Shown here piece by piece: positions 1 through 5,704 of a stretch of 5,704 nucleotides of DNA. Numbering within the stretch: position 1 is the first letter of the stretch; each line of letters begins with the position of its first letter. Below the pieces are notes generated by a model. That model did no database searches. It worked only from the letters and a program-made list of their open reading frames with translations, and was not told where the DNA came from. The stretch covers positions 10,980-16,683 of the forward strand of contig MGCE01000021.1 in the NCBI GenBank assembly GCA_001790315.1, written 5' to 3'. The position numbers were made by a program, and so were the translations under genes. The DNA comes from Candidatus Rokubacteria bacterium RIFCSPLOWO2_02_FULL_72_37 (GTDB lineage: Bacteria > Methylomirabilota > Methylomirabilia > Rokubacteriales > CSP1-6).

Positions 1-1532
1 AGTCGGCGCCCGAGATCGTCGCGCCGCCCGTCGTCGTCGAGCCGTCCCGGCCGCGCGGACGCCTCGCCGAGCAGGGGCTCGCGTGGCAGGAGACGTTCGA
101 CTTCGGCAAGGGCGGCGCCGAGGCCTTCCAGCTCCCTGCGGTCGGGCTCCTCAAGGCTCCGCCGGCATCCGAGCTCAAGCGAACGCGGGAAGAGCTGCAG
201 GACAACGCCGAGGCGATCCGGAAGCGGCTCCAGGAGTTCGAGGTCGAGGGCCGGATCGTCCAGGTGAGCCCCGGGCCGATCATCACCTCGTACGAGTTCG
301 AGCCCGCCCCCGGCATCAAGGTGAGCCAGGTCGTGAACCTCGCCGACGACCTGGCGCTCGCGCTCAAGAGCGCCTCCGTGCGCATCGTCGGGCCGATCCC
401 CGGACGCGGCACCGTGGCGATCGAGGTGCCGAACGCCGAGGCGGGCATGGTCTATTTGCGCGAGATCTTCGTCTCGGCGGAGTTCGCCGAGTCCAAGGGC
501 CGGCTGCCGCTGGCGCTCGGCAAGGACGTCACCGGGACGCCGGTCGTCGGGGACCTCGCCGCGATGCCGCATCTGCTCGTCGCCGGCGCCACCGGCAGCG
601 GCAAGTCCGTCGGGCTCAACTCGATGATCTGCTCGATCCTCTACAAGGCCACCCCGGCCGACGTGCGCTTCCTCCTCATCGACCCCAAGCGCCTGGAGCT
701 CAGCGTGTACGAGGGCATCCCGCACCTGCTCGCGCCCGTCGTCACGGACGCCAAGGAGGCGGCGGCGCGGCTCCGGTGGATCGTCGGCAAGATGGACGAG
801 CGCTACAAGGCGTTGCAGGGCAAGCAGGTGCGCAACATCGACGGCTACAACAAGGCGGTGCCCGCCGAGGAGCGGCTGCCCTACTGGGTCGTCGTCGTGG
901 ACGAGCTCGCCGACCTCATGATGGTCTCGGCGGGCGAGGTGCAGACCTCGCTCGTCCGCCTGGCGCAGATCGCGCGGGCCGTGGGCATCCACCTGATCAT
1001 CGCGACCCAGCGGCCCTCGGTGGACGTCGTCACGGGGCTGATCAAGGCGAACTTCCCCACGCGCATCGCCTTCCAGGTCGCGTCCAAGGTGGACTCGCGG
1101 ACGGTCCTCGACGGCAACGGCGCCGAGCAGCTCCTCGGACGCGGGGACATGATCTTCGTCCCGCCCGGCGCGAACAAGCAGATGCGGGTGCACGGCGCCT
1201 GGGTCGCCGACGAGGAGGTGCGCGCCGTCTGCGACTTTCTGCGTACGCAGGGGACCGCGGTCTACGAGGAGGTCCAGCTCCCGACCGACGGCGAGGTGGC
1301 CGAGGGCGACGCCGCGGAGCGGGACGACCTCTACTGGGACGCCGTGCAGCTCGTGATCGGCCAGCGCCAGGCGTCGATCTCGTACCTCCAGCGGCGCATG
1401 CGCCTCGGCTATCCGAAGGCCGCGCGCTTCATCGACATGATGGAGCAGGATCGGGTCATCGGCCCCGGGGACGGCGCGAAGCCCCGCGAGGTGCTGGTCG
1501 GCCCGGAGTACCTCGCCCGGCGCGGTAAGTAG
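1..1532 (+). CDS. ftsK: DNA translocase FtsK/SpoIIIE family, C-terminal part (5' end outside window)
   Basis: This ATP-driven motor pumps double-stranded DNA at the division septum so that sister chromosomes clear the closing septum and dimers can be resolved. The reading frame is open from the left edge (first full codon at base 3), leaving 509 visible residues. The N-terminal membrane domain and most of the linker lie outside; the first ~40 visible residues are Pro/Val-rich linker. An alpha-domain region follows, then the RecA-like beta domain. It has Walker A GATGSGKS (visible residues 195-202, bases 585-608), a Walker B strand WVVVVDE (Asp300-Glu301) and the family motif ATQRPSVDVVTG near residue 334. 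The gamma winged-helix domain fills about 440-505, with the typical ASISYLQRRMRLGYPKAAR segment; in E. coli this domain reads polar KOPS sites and activates XerD. The protein looks intact to its TAG stop. The motif GTG at 264 is internal and not the start. FtsK versus SpoIIIE cannot be separated without the N-terminus. Confidence 0.97.
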   Translation, partial: SAPEIVAPPVVVEPSRPRGRLAEQGLAWQETFDFGKGGAEAFQLPAVGLLKAPPASELKRTREELQDNAEAIRKRLQEFEVEGRIVQVSPGPIITSYEFEPAPGIKVSQVVNLADDLALALKSASVRIVGPIPGRGTVAIEVPNAEAGMVYLREIFVSAEFAESKGRLPLALGKDVTGTPVVGDLAAMPHLLVAGATGSGKSVGLNSMICSILYKATPADVRFLLIDPKRLELSVYEGIPHLLAPVVTDAKEAAARLRWIVGKMDERYKALQGKQVRNIDGYNKAVPAEERLPYWVVVVDELADLMMVSAGEVQTSLVRLAQIARAVGIHLIIATQRPSVDVVTGLIKANFPTRIAFQVASKVDSRTVLDGNGAEQLLGRGDMIFVPPGANKQMRVHGAWVADEEVRAVCDFLRTQGTAVYEEVQLPTDGEVAEGDAAERDDLYWDAVQLVIGQRQASISYLQRRMRLGYPKAARFIDMMEQDRVIGPGDGAKPREVLVGPEYLARRGK

Positions 1533-1544
1533 TCCTCGGCGACC

Positions 1545-2117
1545 ATGGTCCGCTGCCGGACGCTCCTGCTCGCGGTCGCGCTCGTGACCCTGGCGGCGTG
1601 CGCGTCGCTCCCGGCCGCGCAGCCGGGGGCGCCGGAGGCGCCGCGGGGACCGGCGCCGAAGGCGGCGACCCGGGAGCGGAGCGAGGCGCTGCGCCCGTGC
1701 ACCCGCCCGGATCTGATCGGCGAGTGGGAGGTCGTCCGCATGGGCGCCGCGCGAGCCGTGACGGTGGACCGGAGCGATCCCGAGTACTACGCCTACCAGC
1801 GCTTCGTGTTCTCGTCGAATGCGACGATGCGGTATCTCGCCGCGCAGAAGACGATCACGGTGGCCGACCGCCAGGCGCTCACCGCCACGCCCGCGTCGAT
1901 GACCTGGGCGGTGGACGCCGCGGGCCGTCTCCTCACCCACACGGAGGGCACGCCGCGCCGCGAGGTCAGCACGTGCGAGGTGCTCCTGCGGGAGGTCCAG
2001 AGCGAGCGTGCTGGTGTCACCGGCCTGCCGGGCGACGTCCTGCTCACGCGCCTCGACGCCGAGGGCCGCGCCGTGGCCCGCCGCCAGCTCCGGAAGCTCC
2101 CCCGGGCGGCGGAGTGA
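1545..2117 (+). CDS. Predicted lipoprotein of unknown family
   Basis: I do not recognise a named family. The 190-residue product begins with a basic, then hydrophobic signal sequence ending in a lipobox LAAC (residues 16-19), so Cys19 should be lipidated after signal peptidase II cleavage. Ala at +2 is not the Asp inner-membrane retention signal of E. coli, so outer-membrane placement is plausible if the cell is diderm. Residues 20-50 are a Pro/Ala-rich tether. The folded part, about 52-185, opens with LIGEWEVV and alternates short hydrophobic strands with turns. The GxW-like GEW (59-61) recalls lipocalin-like beta-barrels, but this is weak. Cys52 and Cys144 could form a disulfide. The ATG lies 12 nt after the ftsK stop, in the same frame, and is the only start that keeps the whole signal peptide; no good Shine-Dalgarno is visible, so translation may depend on ftsK read-through. 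A role in division or envelope assembly would be guesswork from position. Confidence 0.85.
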   Translation: MVRCRTLLLAVALVTLAACASLPAAQPGAPEAPRGPAPKAATRERSEALRPCTRPDLIGEWEVVRMGAARAVTVDRSDPEYYAYQRFVFSSNATMRYLAAQKTITVADRQALTATPASMTWAVDAAGRLLTHTEGTPRREVSTCEVLLREVQSERAGVTGLPGDVLLTRLDAEGRAVARRQLRKLPRAAE

Positions 2118-3280
2118 GGGGGAGTGCGGCCGCGGGCCCCCGCGTGCGCGTCGCCGTTCGGCCGTTCGTCGTCCTCTGCGGTTCGTCGCTGCTCTTCTAC
2201 CTGAGCTTCCAGCTCCTCCTCTCGGTCGTTCCCCTCCACACGGTCAGGCTCGGCGGGCGGGAGACGCACGTGGGGCTCATCACGGGTCTGTTCGCGGGCA
2301 CCGCCATGGTGCTCCGGCCGGTCGCGGGCGTGCTGGTCGACACGCTCGGTCGGCGCCCGCTGATCCTCGCGGGCGCCACGATCTTCATCCTCTCCTCGCT
2401 CGGCTACACGGTGGTCGGCACCGTGGCGGGGCTCCTGGCGCTGCGGGTCGTCCACGGCGCCGGCATGGGCCTGGCGCCGACGGCCGCGACCGTCATGGTG
2501 GCCGATGTTTCCCCGCCCGACCGCCGCGGCGAGGCGATGGGCGTCTACAGCCTGACGATCACCACCGGCAACGCGGTCGGTCCGTGGCTCGGCATCGAGC
2601 TCTACCGCCGGATCGGCCCCGAGCCCACGTTCCTCGTGTCGGCGGCGATCGCCGCCTGTGCCGTTGCGCTCGCCTGGGCGTTGCCCGAGACGCGCCCGAC
2701 CCCGCATCGCGCCGGCGCCTGGCGGGCGGGCCTCTTCAGCCGCGCGGCCCTGTACCCGTCGGCGCTGATCCTCGGCCTGTACGTCGGCTTCGGTGCGCTC
2801 GTCTCGTTCCTGCCGCTCTACGCCGAGCGGCGGGGACTCGGGAACCCCGGCCTCATGTTCATGGTGTTCGCGCTCGCGGGGCTCGCCGTCCGCTGGCCGG
2901 CCGGCCGGCTCGCCGACCGCCTCGGCCGCCGGCTGGTCGTCGCACCCGCCCTGGTCCTCGCCGGGCTCGGCCTCGCGATGCTGGCGCACGCCGGCTCGGC
3001 CGCCGGCCTCGTCGCGGCCGGGGTGCTCTACGGCGTCGGCTTCGGCGCCGCGCAGCCGGCGCTGATGACCATGGCCACCGACCGGGTGCCGCCGGACGAG
3101 CGCGGCCGCGCCCTGGGCACGCTCTACACGGCGTGGGAGACGGGCATCATGACCGGCGCGATCGGACTCGGGCTCCTCGTCGGACGCGTCGGCTTGGAGC
3201 GCATGTGGTGGCTCCTGGCGCTGCTCGCGTGGCTGACCGCCCTCGGCGCCACGCGCGACATCCGACGCCGGCGTGGCTGA
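2114..3280 (+). CDS. MFS transporter (major facilitator superfamily permease)
   Basis: A predicted inner-membrane secondary transporter of about 388 residues, normal for a 12-helix MFS protein. Hydrophobic segments begin at about residues 18-40 and 53-72 and recur throughout. Two copies of the MFS loop 2-3 / 8-9 signature (GxLxDxxGRR) are visible: GVLVDTLGRRPL at residues 72-83 and GRLADRLGRRLV from residue 264. Their spacing matches the two six-helix halves. A central hydrophilic loop falls near the TRPTPHRAGAW segment. The overall look resembles drug or metabolite efflux permeases of the YfcJ/YhhS kind, but the substrate cannot be read from sequence. Start choice: GTG at 2114 overlaps the TGA of the lipoprotein gene (GTGA), which suggests translational coupling; GTG at 2144 would give 378 residues and also precedes the first helix. 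The open frame continues further upstream, but that part is hydrophilic, overlaps the lipoprotein gene and looks like a shadow. Gene boundaries at the 5' end are therefore uncertain by about ten codons. Confidence 0.88.
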   Translation: MRGSAAAGPRVRVAVRPFVVLCGSSLLFYLSFQLLLSVVPLHTVRLGGRETHVGLITGLFAGTAMVLRPVAGVLVDTLGRRPLILAGATIFILSSLGYTVVGTVAGLLALRVVHGAGMGLAPTAATVMVADVSPPDRRGEAMGVYSLTITTGNAVGPWLGIELYRRIGPEPTFLVSAAIAACAVALAWALPETRPTPHRAGAWRAGLFSRAALYPSALILGLYVGFGALVSFLPLYAERRGLGNPGLMFMVFALAGLAVRWPAGRLADRLGRRLVVAPALVLAGLGLAMLAHAGSAAGLVAAGVLYGVGFGAAQPALMTMATDRVPPDERGRALGTLYTAWETGIMTGAIGLGLLVGRVGLERMWWLLALLAWLTALGATRDIRRRRG

Positions 3281-3291
3281 GGCGCGGCGCC

Positions 3292-3305
3292 CCGGCTAGA
3301 GCCGG
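3292..3305. repeat. Short GC-rich inverted repeat between convergent genes
   Basis: CCGGCT at 3292-3297 is the exact reverse complement of AGCCGG at 3300-3305, giving a CCGGC/GCCGG stem with a TAGA loop. It lies at the junction of the two convergent genes and includes the stop codon of the DUF4139 gene. A GGCGCGGCGCC stretch precedes it. There is no T-tract on either strand, so it is not a canonical intrinsic terminator. It could help end transcripts or block 3' exonucleases, or it could be chance in GC-rich DNA. Confidence 0.35.
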
Positions 3306-4699
3306 ATGCGCACGCGGTAGACGAGCTTCGCCGCGCCGTCCTTGGGCACCGGGATCTCGTACCGGAGCGTGTGGGCCTCGATCTTCTCGTACCTGTGCGT
3401 CGAGCTGAGCACCTGCCAGTCGCCCGGGATGGGCTCGATGACGGTGACCGTTTGCGCCTCCTGCTTGTGGTTGCGCAGGCTGATCTCCCACTCCACCTCC
3501 CACAGGTGCGCGGCGAGCTTGCGGAAGTCGGTCTGCTTGCGCTCGCCGACGACGTCGAAGGCGTTGCCCATCTTGATCTTGACGCGCTCGTCCTTGGGCG
3601 TGTGGTCGACCCAGTCCTCGCCGACGAACTGCTGGCTGCCCGAGGCGTCGGCCTTGTAGACGCGGATCTTGCCCTTCGGCAGCGGCAGGCCGAGGCGGTG
3701 CTCCTTGCGGTTCTCGAGCTCCAGGTACACGCCGACCTTCTGGTTCGAGATCGGCACCCCGTAGCTGTTCCGGTAGTAGTCCTGGGCGCCCCAGTAGATC
3801 AGGCGCTTCGTCACGGGCACGTCGCTCGCCGCCATGAGCGAGAGCTGCTTGGTCTGCTGGTCCTTGACCGTCGTGCGGCCGTCGAGCGTGTAGAGGTGGT
3901 ACTCGAAGAAGCCCTCGCTCTTGAACTCGCGCGTGGCGTCGGCCACCGAGGCGGCCCGGGCCGCCATCTCCATGACGCGCCCCTCGCGCCGGCCATCGCC
4001 AGCGCGGTTGACGTCGCCGGCGACGAGCTTGAGCGCGGCGTTCCTGTAGGTCGCGCCGCTCTTGTTGTCGATCGTGACCCAGCCCGTGAGGTCGCTCTTC
4101 CGGTCGGTCGCGTCGAGCACCAGGACGTAGTCGGCCTTCCACGTGATCCCGCCGGTGAGGTACGAGGCCTCGACGCGCTGGGGCGCGGCCGACCGGCTCT
4201 GCGTGAGCCAGACGAGCGTCGGCTTGGCGACGAGGTTCTCGGGCAGCGCGGGCAGCACCAGGCGCCCTGTGTAGCCGAGGTGGATCTGGCCGCCGATCTC
4301 GAACACCGGCCCCTGCGTCGAGAGCAGCGTCGCGTCGTGGAAGGTGCCGTCGCCCTGGTAGAGGCGGACCGTGCGGCCGACGTACTTCTCCAGGAGCTTC
4401 TGGCTCGTGAGCAGGTCGTACTCGTAGTTCTGCTCGAGGATCTTGAGCCCGGCCGGGTCGGTCAGGGACCGCAGGTGCACGGTCGTCGGGTCGATGAGCG
4501 CGGCCACGTCCATAAACTGCACCTCGCCGAGCCCCGCGGCGAAGCGCGCCTCGCGCACGTCCTTCACGAGGCCGAGGTTGCCGTTGTAGATCGTGAGCAT
4601 CACGTCGCGCTGGGCGTCGCGGGTGATGCGGGGGGCCGCGTCCGCGGCCTGGGCGCCCAGCGCGAGCAGGAGCAGGAGCGCGATCAGCGTCCGTCTCAT
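3296..4699 (-). CDS. Secreted DUF4139 domain-containing protein
   Basis: A 467-residue exported protein of the DUF4139 family, related to proteins often annotated MuiA-like (mucoidy inhibitor); the biochemical role of the family is not known to me. Residues 1-21 are a Sec signal peptide: MRRT, a leucine-rich core, then AQA (16-18) or ADA (19-21) as the signal peptidase I site. There is no lipobox. The N-terminal third carries family-typical strings: IYNGNLGLVKD (37-47), LEQNYEYDLL (88-97) and KLLEKYVGRTVRL (101-113). The C-terminal part contains SYLTGGITWKADYVL, WVTIDNKSG and IEPIPGDWQVL, ending in an alternating beta pattern (LVYRVRIRL). This fits a mostly beta protein with a repeated-strand core. 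The ATG has a strong ribosome binding site 6 nt upstream, and a candidate ECF promoter precedes it. The gene follows a sigma / anti-sigma pair on the same strand after 100 nt, suggesting it is an output or partner of that switch. No truncation or frameshift is visible. Confidence 0.93.
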   Translation of the reverse strand: MRRTLIALLLLLALGAQAADAAPRITRDAQRDVMLTIYNGNLGLVKDVREARFAAGLGEVQFMDVAALIDPTTVHLRSLTDPAGLKILEQNYEYDLLTSQKLLEKYVGRTVRLYQGDGTFHDATLLSTQGPVFEIGGQIHLGYTGRLVLPALPENLVAKPTLVWLTQSRSAAPQRVEASYLTGGITWKADYVLVLDATDRKSDLTGWVTIDNKSGATYRNAALKLVAGDVNRAGDGRREGRVMEMAARAASVADATREFKSEGFFEYHLYTLDGRTTVKDQQTKQLSLMAASDVPVTKRLIYWGAQDYYRNSYGVPISNQKVGVYLELENRKEHRLGLPLPKGKIRVYKADASGSQQFVGEDWVDHTPKDERVKIKMGNAFDVVGERKQTDFRKLAAHLWEVEWEISLRNHKQEAQTVTVIEPIPGDWQVLSSTHRYEKIEAHTLRYEIPVPKDGAAKLVYRVRIRL

Positions 4700-4705
4700 C
4701 GTGGT

Positions 4706-4712
4706 TCCTCCC
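4706..4712 (-). promoter_or_regulatory. Strong Shine-Dalgarno site for the DUF4139 gene
   Basis: Read on the minus strand this is GGGAGGA, closely complementary to the 3' end of 16S rRNA, and it sits 6 nt before the ATG at 4699-4697. It fixes the start codon and is the best ribosome binding site in the window; the plus-strand genes have no comparable one. The gene therefore looks able to be translated from its own transcript and not only by coupling. Confidence 0.75.
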
Positions 4713-4740
4713 GGTTCTCCGGATCGGTCCTTCTGTCCGG

Positions 4741-4768
4741 TGAGACCGGGCTCGGGCGATGGAGTTCC
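4741..4768 (-). promoter_or_regulatory. Candidate ECF sigma (sigma-E type) promoter for the DUF4139 gene
   Basis: On the minus strand, GGAACTC (4768-4762) is followed after 15 nt by GTCTCA (4746-4741). The E. coli sigma-E consensus is about GGAACTT, a spacer near 15-16 nt, then GTCTAA, so the match is close in both boxes and in spacing. Transcription would start near 4733-4736, leaving a leader of about 35 nt that contains the Shine-Dalgarno at 4712-4706. The site lies in the only sizeable gene-free gap of the window and points at the DUF4139 gene. A second GGAAC (4788-4784) sits exactly 20 nt upstream but has no -10 partner. What is seen is the match and layout; that the sigma factor encoded at the right edge uses it is inference. 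Confidence 0.55.
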
Positions 4769-4799
4769 CGGGCGCGGGCGGCGGTTCCGGAAAGGCGGC

Positions 4800-5624
4800 T
4801 CAGCCGGCGATGTGGACAGCGACGCGGACAGGGTCGGGCATCACGGCGGGCTCCCGCGTGGGCTGCCAGCGCCCGAGGCGCCCGAGCTCCCGCGCGAGCT
4901 CCGGCCACGCCGCGCGTGGGATCACCACCTCGAGCACGACGCCCTCGGGGTCCGTGCGGCGCAAGAGACGGGCGCCGCCAGCGCGCTCGACGAGCGCGAG
5001 GATCGCGCGCTCGGAGGCATCGCGGTCGTCGGTGACGAGGCGCCCCGAGATGGCGGGTGGCGCGGCCGGCTCGACGCGGCGGCCGGCCTCGTCGGACTCG
5101 ACGGCCGCGCCGCCCACGGCGCGCTCGTTCTTCGTGTCGCCCTTGTCGCGCAGCGTCGCCTCGGGCGCCGCGTACGACTGGGCGGTGGGCGCCCCCGTCG
5201 GCTTCCCGGGCGCGGGCGCCGCCGGAGGCTCCGCCTGGACCCGGGGCGCGGTCACCTCGTCCCCGCGCACCGCCTGCCGCACCTCGGGCGTCTGGCGGTA
5301 GACGAGGCCCACGATGACGCCGACGAGGACGATCGCCGCGGCCTCGAGCGGCAGCTTGAGCGGCAAGGGGAACACCAGCGCCCGCGCGAGCCTCCGCCAC
5401 CGGGGCGTCGGCCGCGCCGCGGCGAGGACGCGGTCCGCGAAGCCCGCCGGCGCGCGTGCAGGCTCGAGCCCGCGCACGAGCGCGACCGTGCCGCGGAACC
5501 GTTCGAGCTCGCGCCGGCAGTCCCCACAGCCGGCCAGATGGCCGTCGAGCGCGCGGCGCTCGTCGGCCGTGAGCGCCTCGTCGATCAGCGCCGAGAAGAG
5601 ATCGCGCGCGTCGTGGCAGCTCAT
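4800..5624 (-). CDS. Membrane-anchored zinc-finger anti-sigma factor (ZAS / zf-HC2)
   Basis: A predicted single-pass anti-sigma factor of 274 residues that would bind and hold the neighbouring ECF sigma factor at the inner membrane until a signal releases it. The N-terminal cytoplasmic ZAS domain has Cys3 (with His4 beside it), then His29-x3-Cys33-x2-Cys36 in HLAGCGDC, the typical zinc ligand set. A helical stretch follows, then one membrane span at about residues 91-109 (LEAAAIVLVGVIVGLVY). The outside part has a Pro/Ala-rich linker (about 118-190) and a compact C-terminal alpha/beta segment (about 195-274), with VVLEVVIPRAAWPELARELGRLG resembling, loosely, DUF4349- or DUF2275-type sensor regions. 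ATG overlaps the sigma factor stop (ATGA at 5624-5621), which implies translational coupling and balanced synthesis. GGAG at 5639-5636 is 11 nt upstream, a rather long spacing for a ribosome site. The signal sensed and the protease route, if any, cannot be told from sequence. Confidence 0.92.
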   Translation of the reverse strand: MSCHDARDLFSALIDEALTADERRALDGHLAGCGDCRRELERFRGTVALVRGLEPARAPAGFADRVLAAARPTPRWRRLARALVFPLPLKLPLEAAAIVLVGVIVGLVYRQTPEVRQAVRGDEVTAPRVQAEPPAAPAPGKPTGAPTAQSYAAPEATLRDKGDTKNERAVGGAAVESDEAGRRVEPAAPPAISGRLVTDDRDASERAILALVERAGGARLLRRTDPEGVVLEVVIPRAAWPELARELGRLGRWQPTREPAVMPDPVRVAVHIAG

Positions 5625-5704
5625 CCGAGGAACCGCTCCAGCTTTTCCTTCAGGTCCATCCGGGCCCGGTGCAGGCGCGAGCGCACGGTGCCGAGCTCGA
5701 GTCC
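5621..5704 (-). CDS. ECF RNA polymerase sigma factor, C-terminal 27 residues (rest outside window)
   Basis: Reading the minus strand from the right edge gives an open frame of 27 codons and a TGA at 5623-5621. It begins GLELGTVRSRLHRAR and ends with a Lys/Glu-rich helix finishing ERFLG. LGTVRSRLHRAR is the classic recognition helix of sigma-70 region 4.2 in ECF sigma factors; E. coli RpoE has VGTVRSRIFRAR in the same place, the helix that reads the GGAAC -35 element. The ATGA overlap with the zinc-finger anti-sigma gene is the standard arrangement of such pairs and supports the call. Regions 2 and most of 4 are not visible, so the ECF group cannot be assigned. Confidence 0.9.
   Translation of the reverse strand, partial: GLELGTVRSRLHRARMDLKEKLERFLG

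Noticed and set aside
66..76. KOPS-like GGGNAGGG octamer near the ftsK gene (GAGCAGGG)
   Set aside because: It differs from the octamer by one base, lies in coding DNA, and a near match of this kind is expected by chance in GC-rich sequence. I saw no exact copy on either strand.
83..1528. A 481-codon plus-strand frame overlapping ftsK
   Set aside because: It runs out of frame across the FtsK motor. The translation is an Arg/Gly/Ala/Pro mixture with no recognisable motif, while the FtsK frame has all expected motifs.
1598..2113. A long N-terminal extension of the MFS protein, upstream to 1598
   Set aside because: The extra 172 codons overlap the lipoprotein gene, encode Gly/Arg/Pro-rich sequence unlike any MFS N-terminus, and reflect absence of stop codons in GC-rich DNA.
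1793..2989. A 398-codon open frame on the minus strand opposite the lipoprotein and MFS genes
   Set aside because: The product is Arg/Glu/Gly-rich with no motif, and the MFS gene on the other strand has paired motif A signatures and regular membrane spans.
4784..4788. Second GGAAC on the minus strand as another ECF promoter
   Set aside because: At the right spacing the -10 position reads AACTCC, not GTC. The 20-nt distance to the first GGAAC may be chance.
3371..5035. A 554-codon open frame on the plus strand opposite the DUF4139 and anti-sigma genes
   Set aside because: It is antisense to two genes with clear families. Its translation is a low-complexity Leu/Val/Arg/Asp mix typical of the shadow frame of GC-rich coding DNA, with no domain.
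5495..5523. GGAACCG followed by GTCC on the plus strand inside the anti-sigma gene
   Set aside because: The gap after GGAACCG is 18 nt, too long. It would direct antisense transcription within a coding region, and there is no gene on that strand.

Overview
The window is a GC-rich (about 70% by eye) bacterial chromosomal segment with tightly packed genes. An FtsK/SpoIIIE chromosome translocase, a type-II signal lipoprotein and an ECF sigma / membrane anti-sigma pair point to a free-living bacterium, probably diderm. The gene style and base composition would suit lineages such as Candidatus Rokubacteria/Methylomirabilota or a high-GC deltaproteobacterium-like group. That is an impression only, as no taxonomic marker is present.

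Left half, plus strand (1-3280): three same-strand genes that look co-transcribed. The C-terminal 509 residues of an FtsK-type DNA translocase come first, with its motor and gamma DNA-reading domain. After 12 nt comes a 190-residue predicted lipoprotein of no recognised family. Its stop codon appears to overlap the GTG start of a roughly 388-residue major facilitator superfamily transporter. No shared pathway for the three is evident.

Right half, minus strand (5704 down to 3296): an envelope-signalling module. The last 27 residues of an ECF sigma factor enter at the right edge. Its stop overlaps, as ATGA, the start of a single-pass zinc-finger (ZAS) anti-sigma factor with a large extracytoplasmic part. 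After a 100-nt gap comes a secreted DUF4139-family protein. The gap carries a close match to a sigma-E type ECF promoter (GGAACTC, 15 nt, GTCTCA) at a sensible distance from a strong Shine-Dalgarno and the ATG. The simplest reading is that the sigma factor, held at the membrane by the anti-sigma, drives the DUF4139 gene as an output. This is inferred from sequence layout, not demonstrated.

The two halves converge, with 15 nt between stop codons and a small GC-rich inverted repeat there. Coding density is very high. The only gene-free stretch of note is 4700-4799, which holds the promoter and ribosome binding site described. I saw no RNA gene, mobile element, CRISPR array or phage signature. 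The most useful lead is the sigma / anti-sigma / DUF4139 module with its candidate promoter; the orphan lipoprotein next to ftsK is second.
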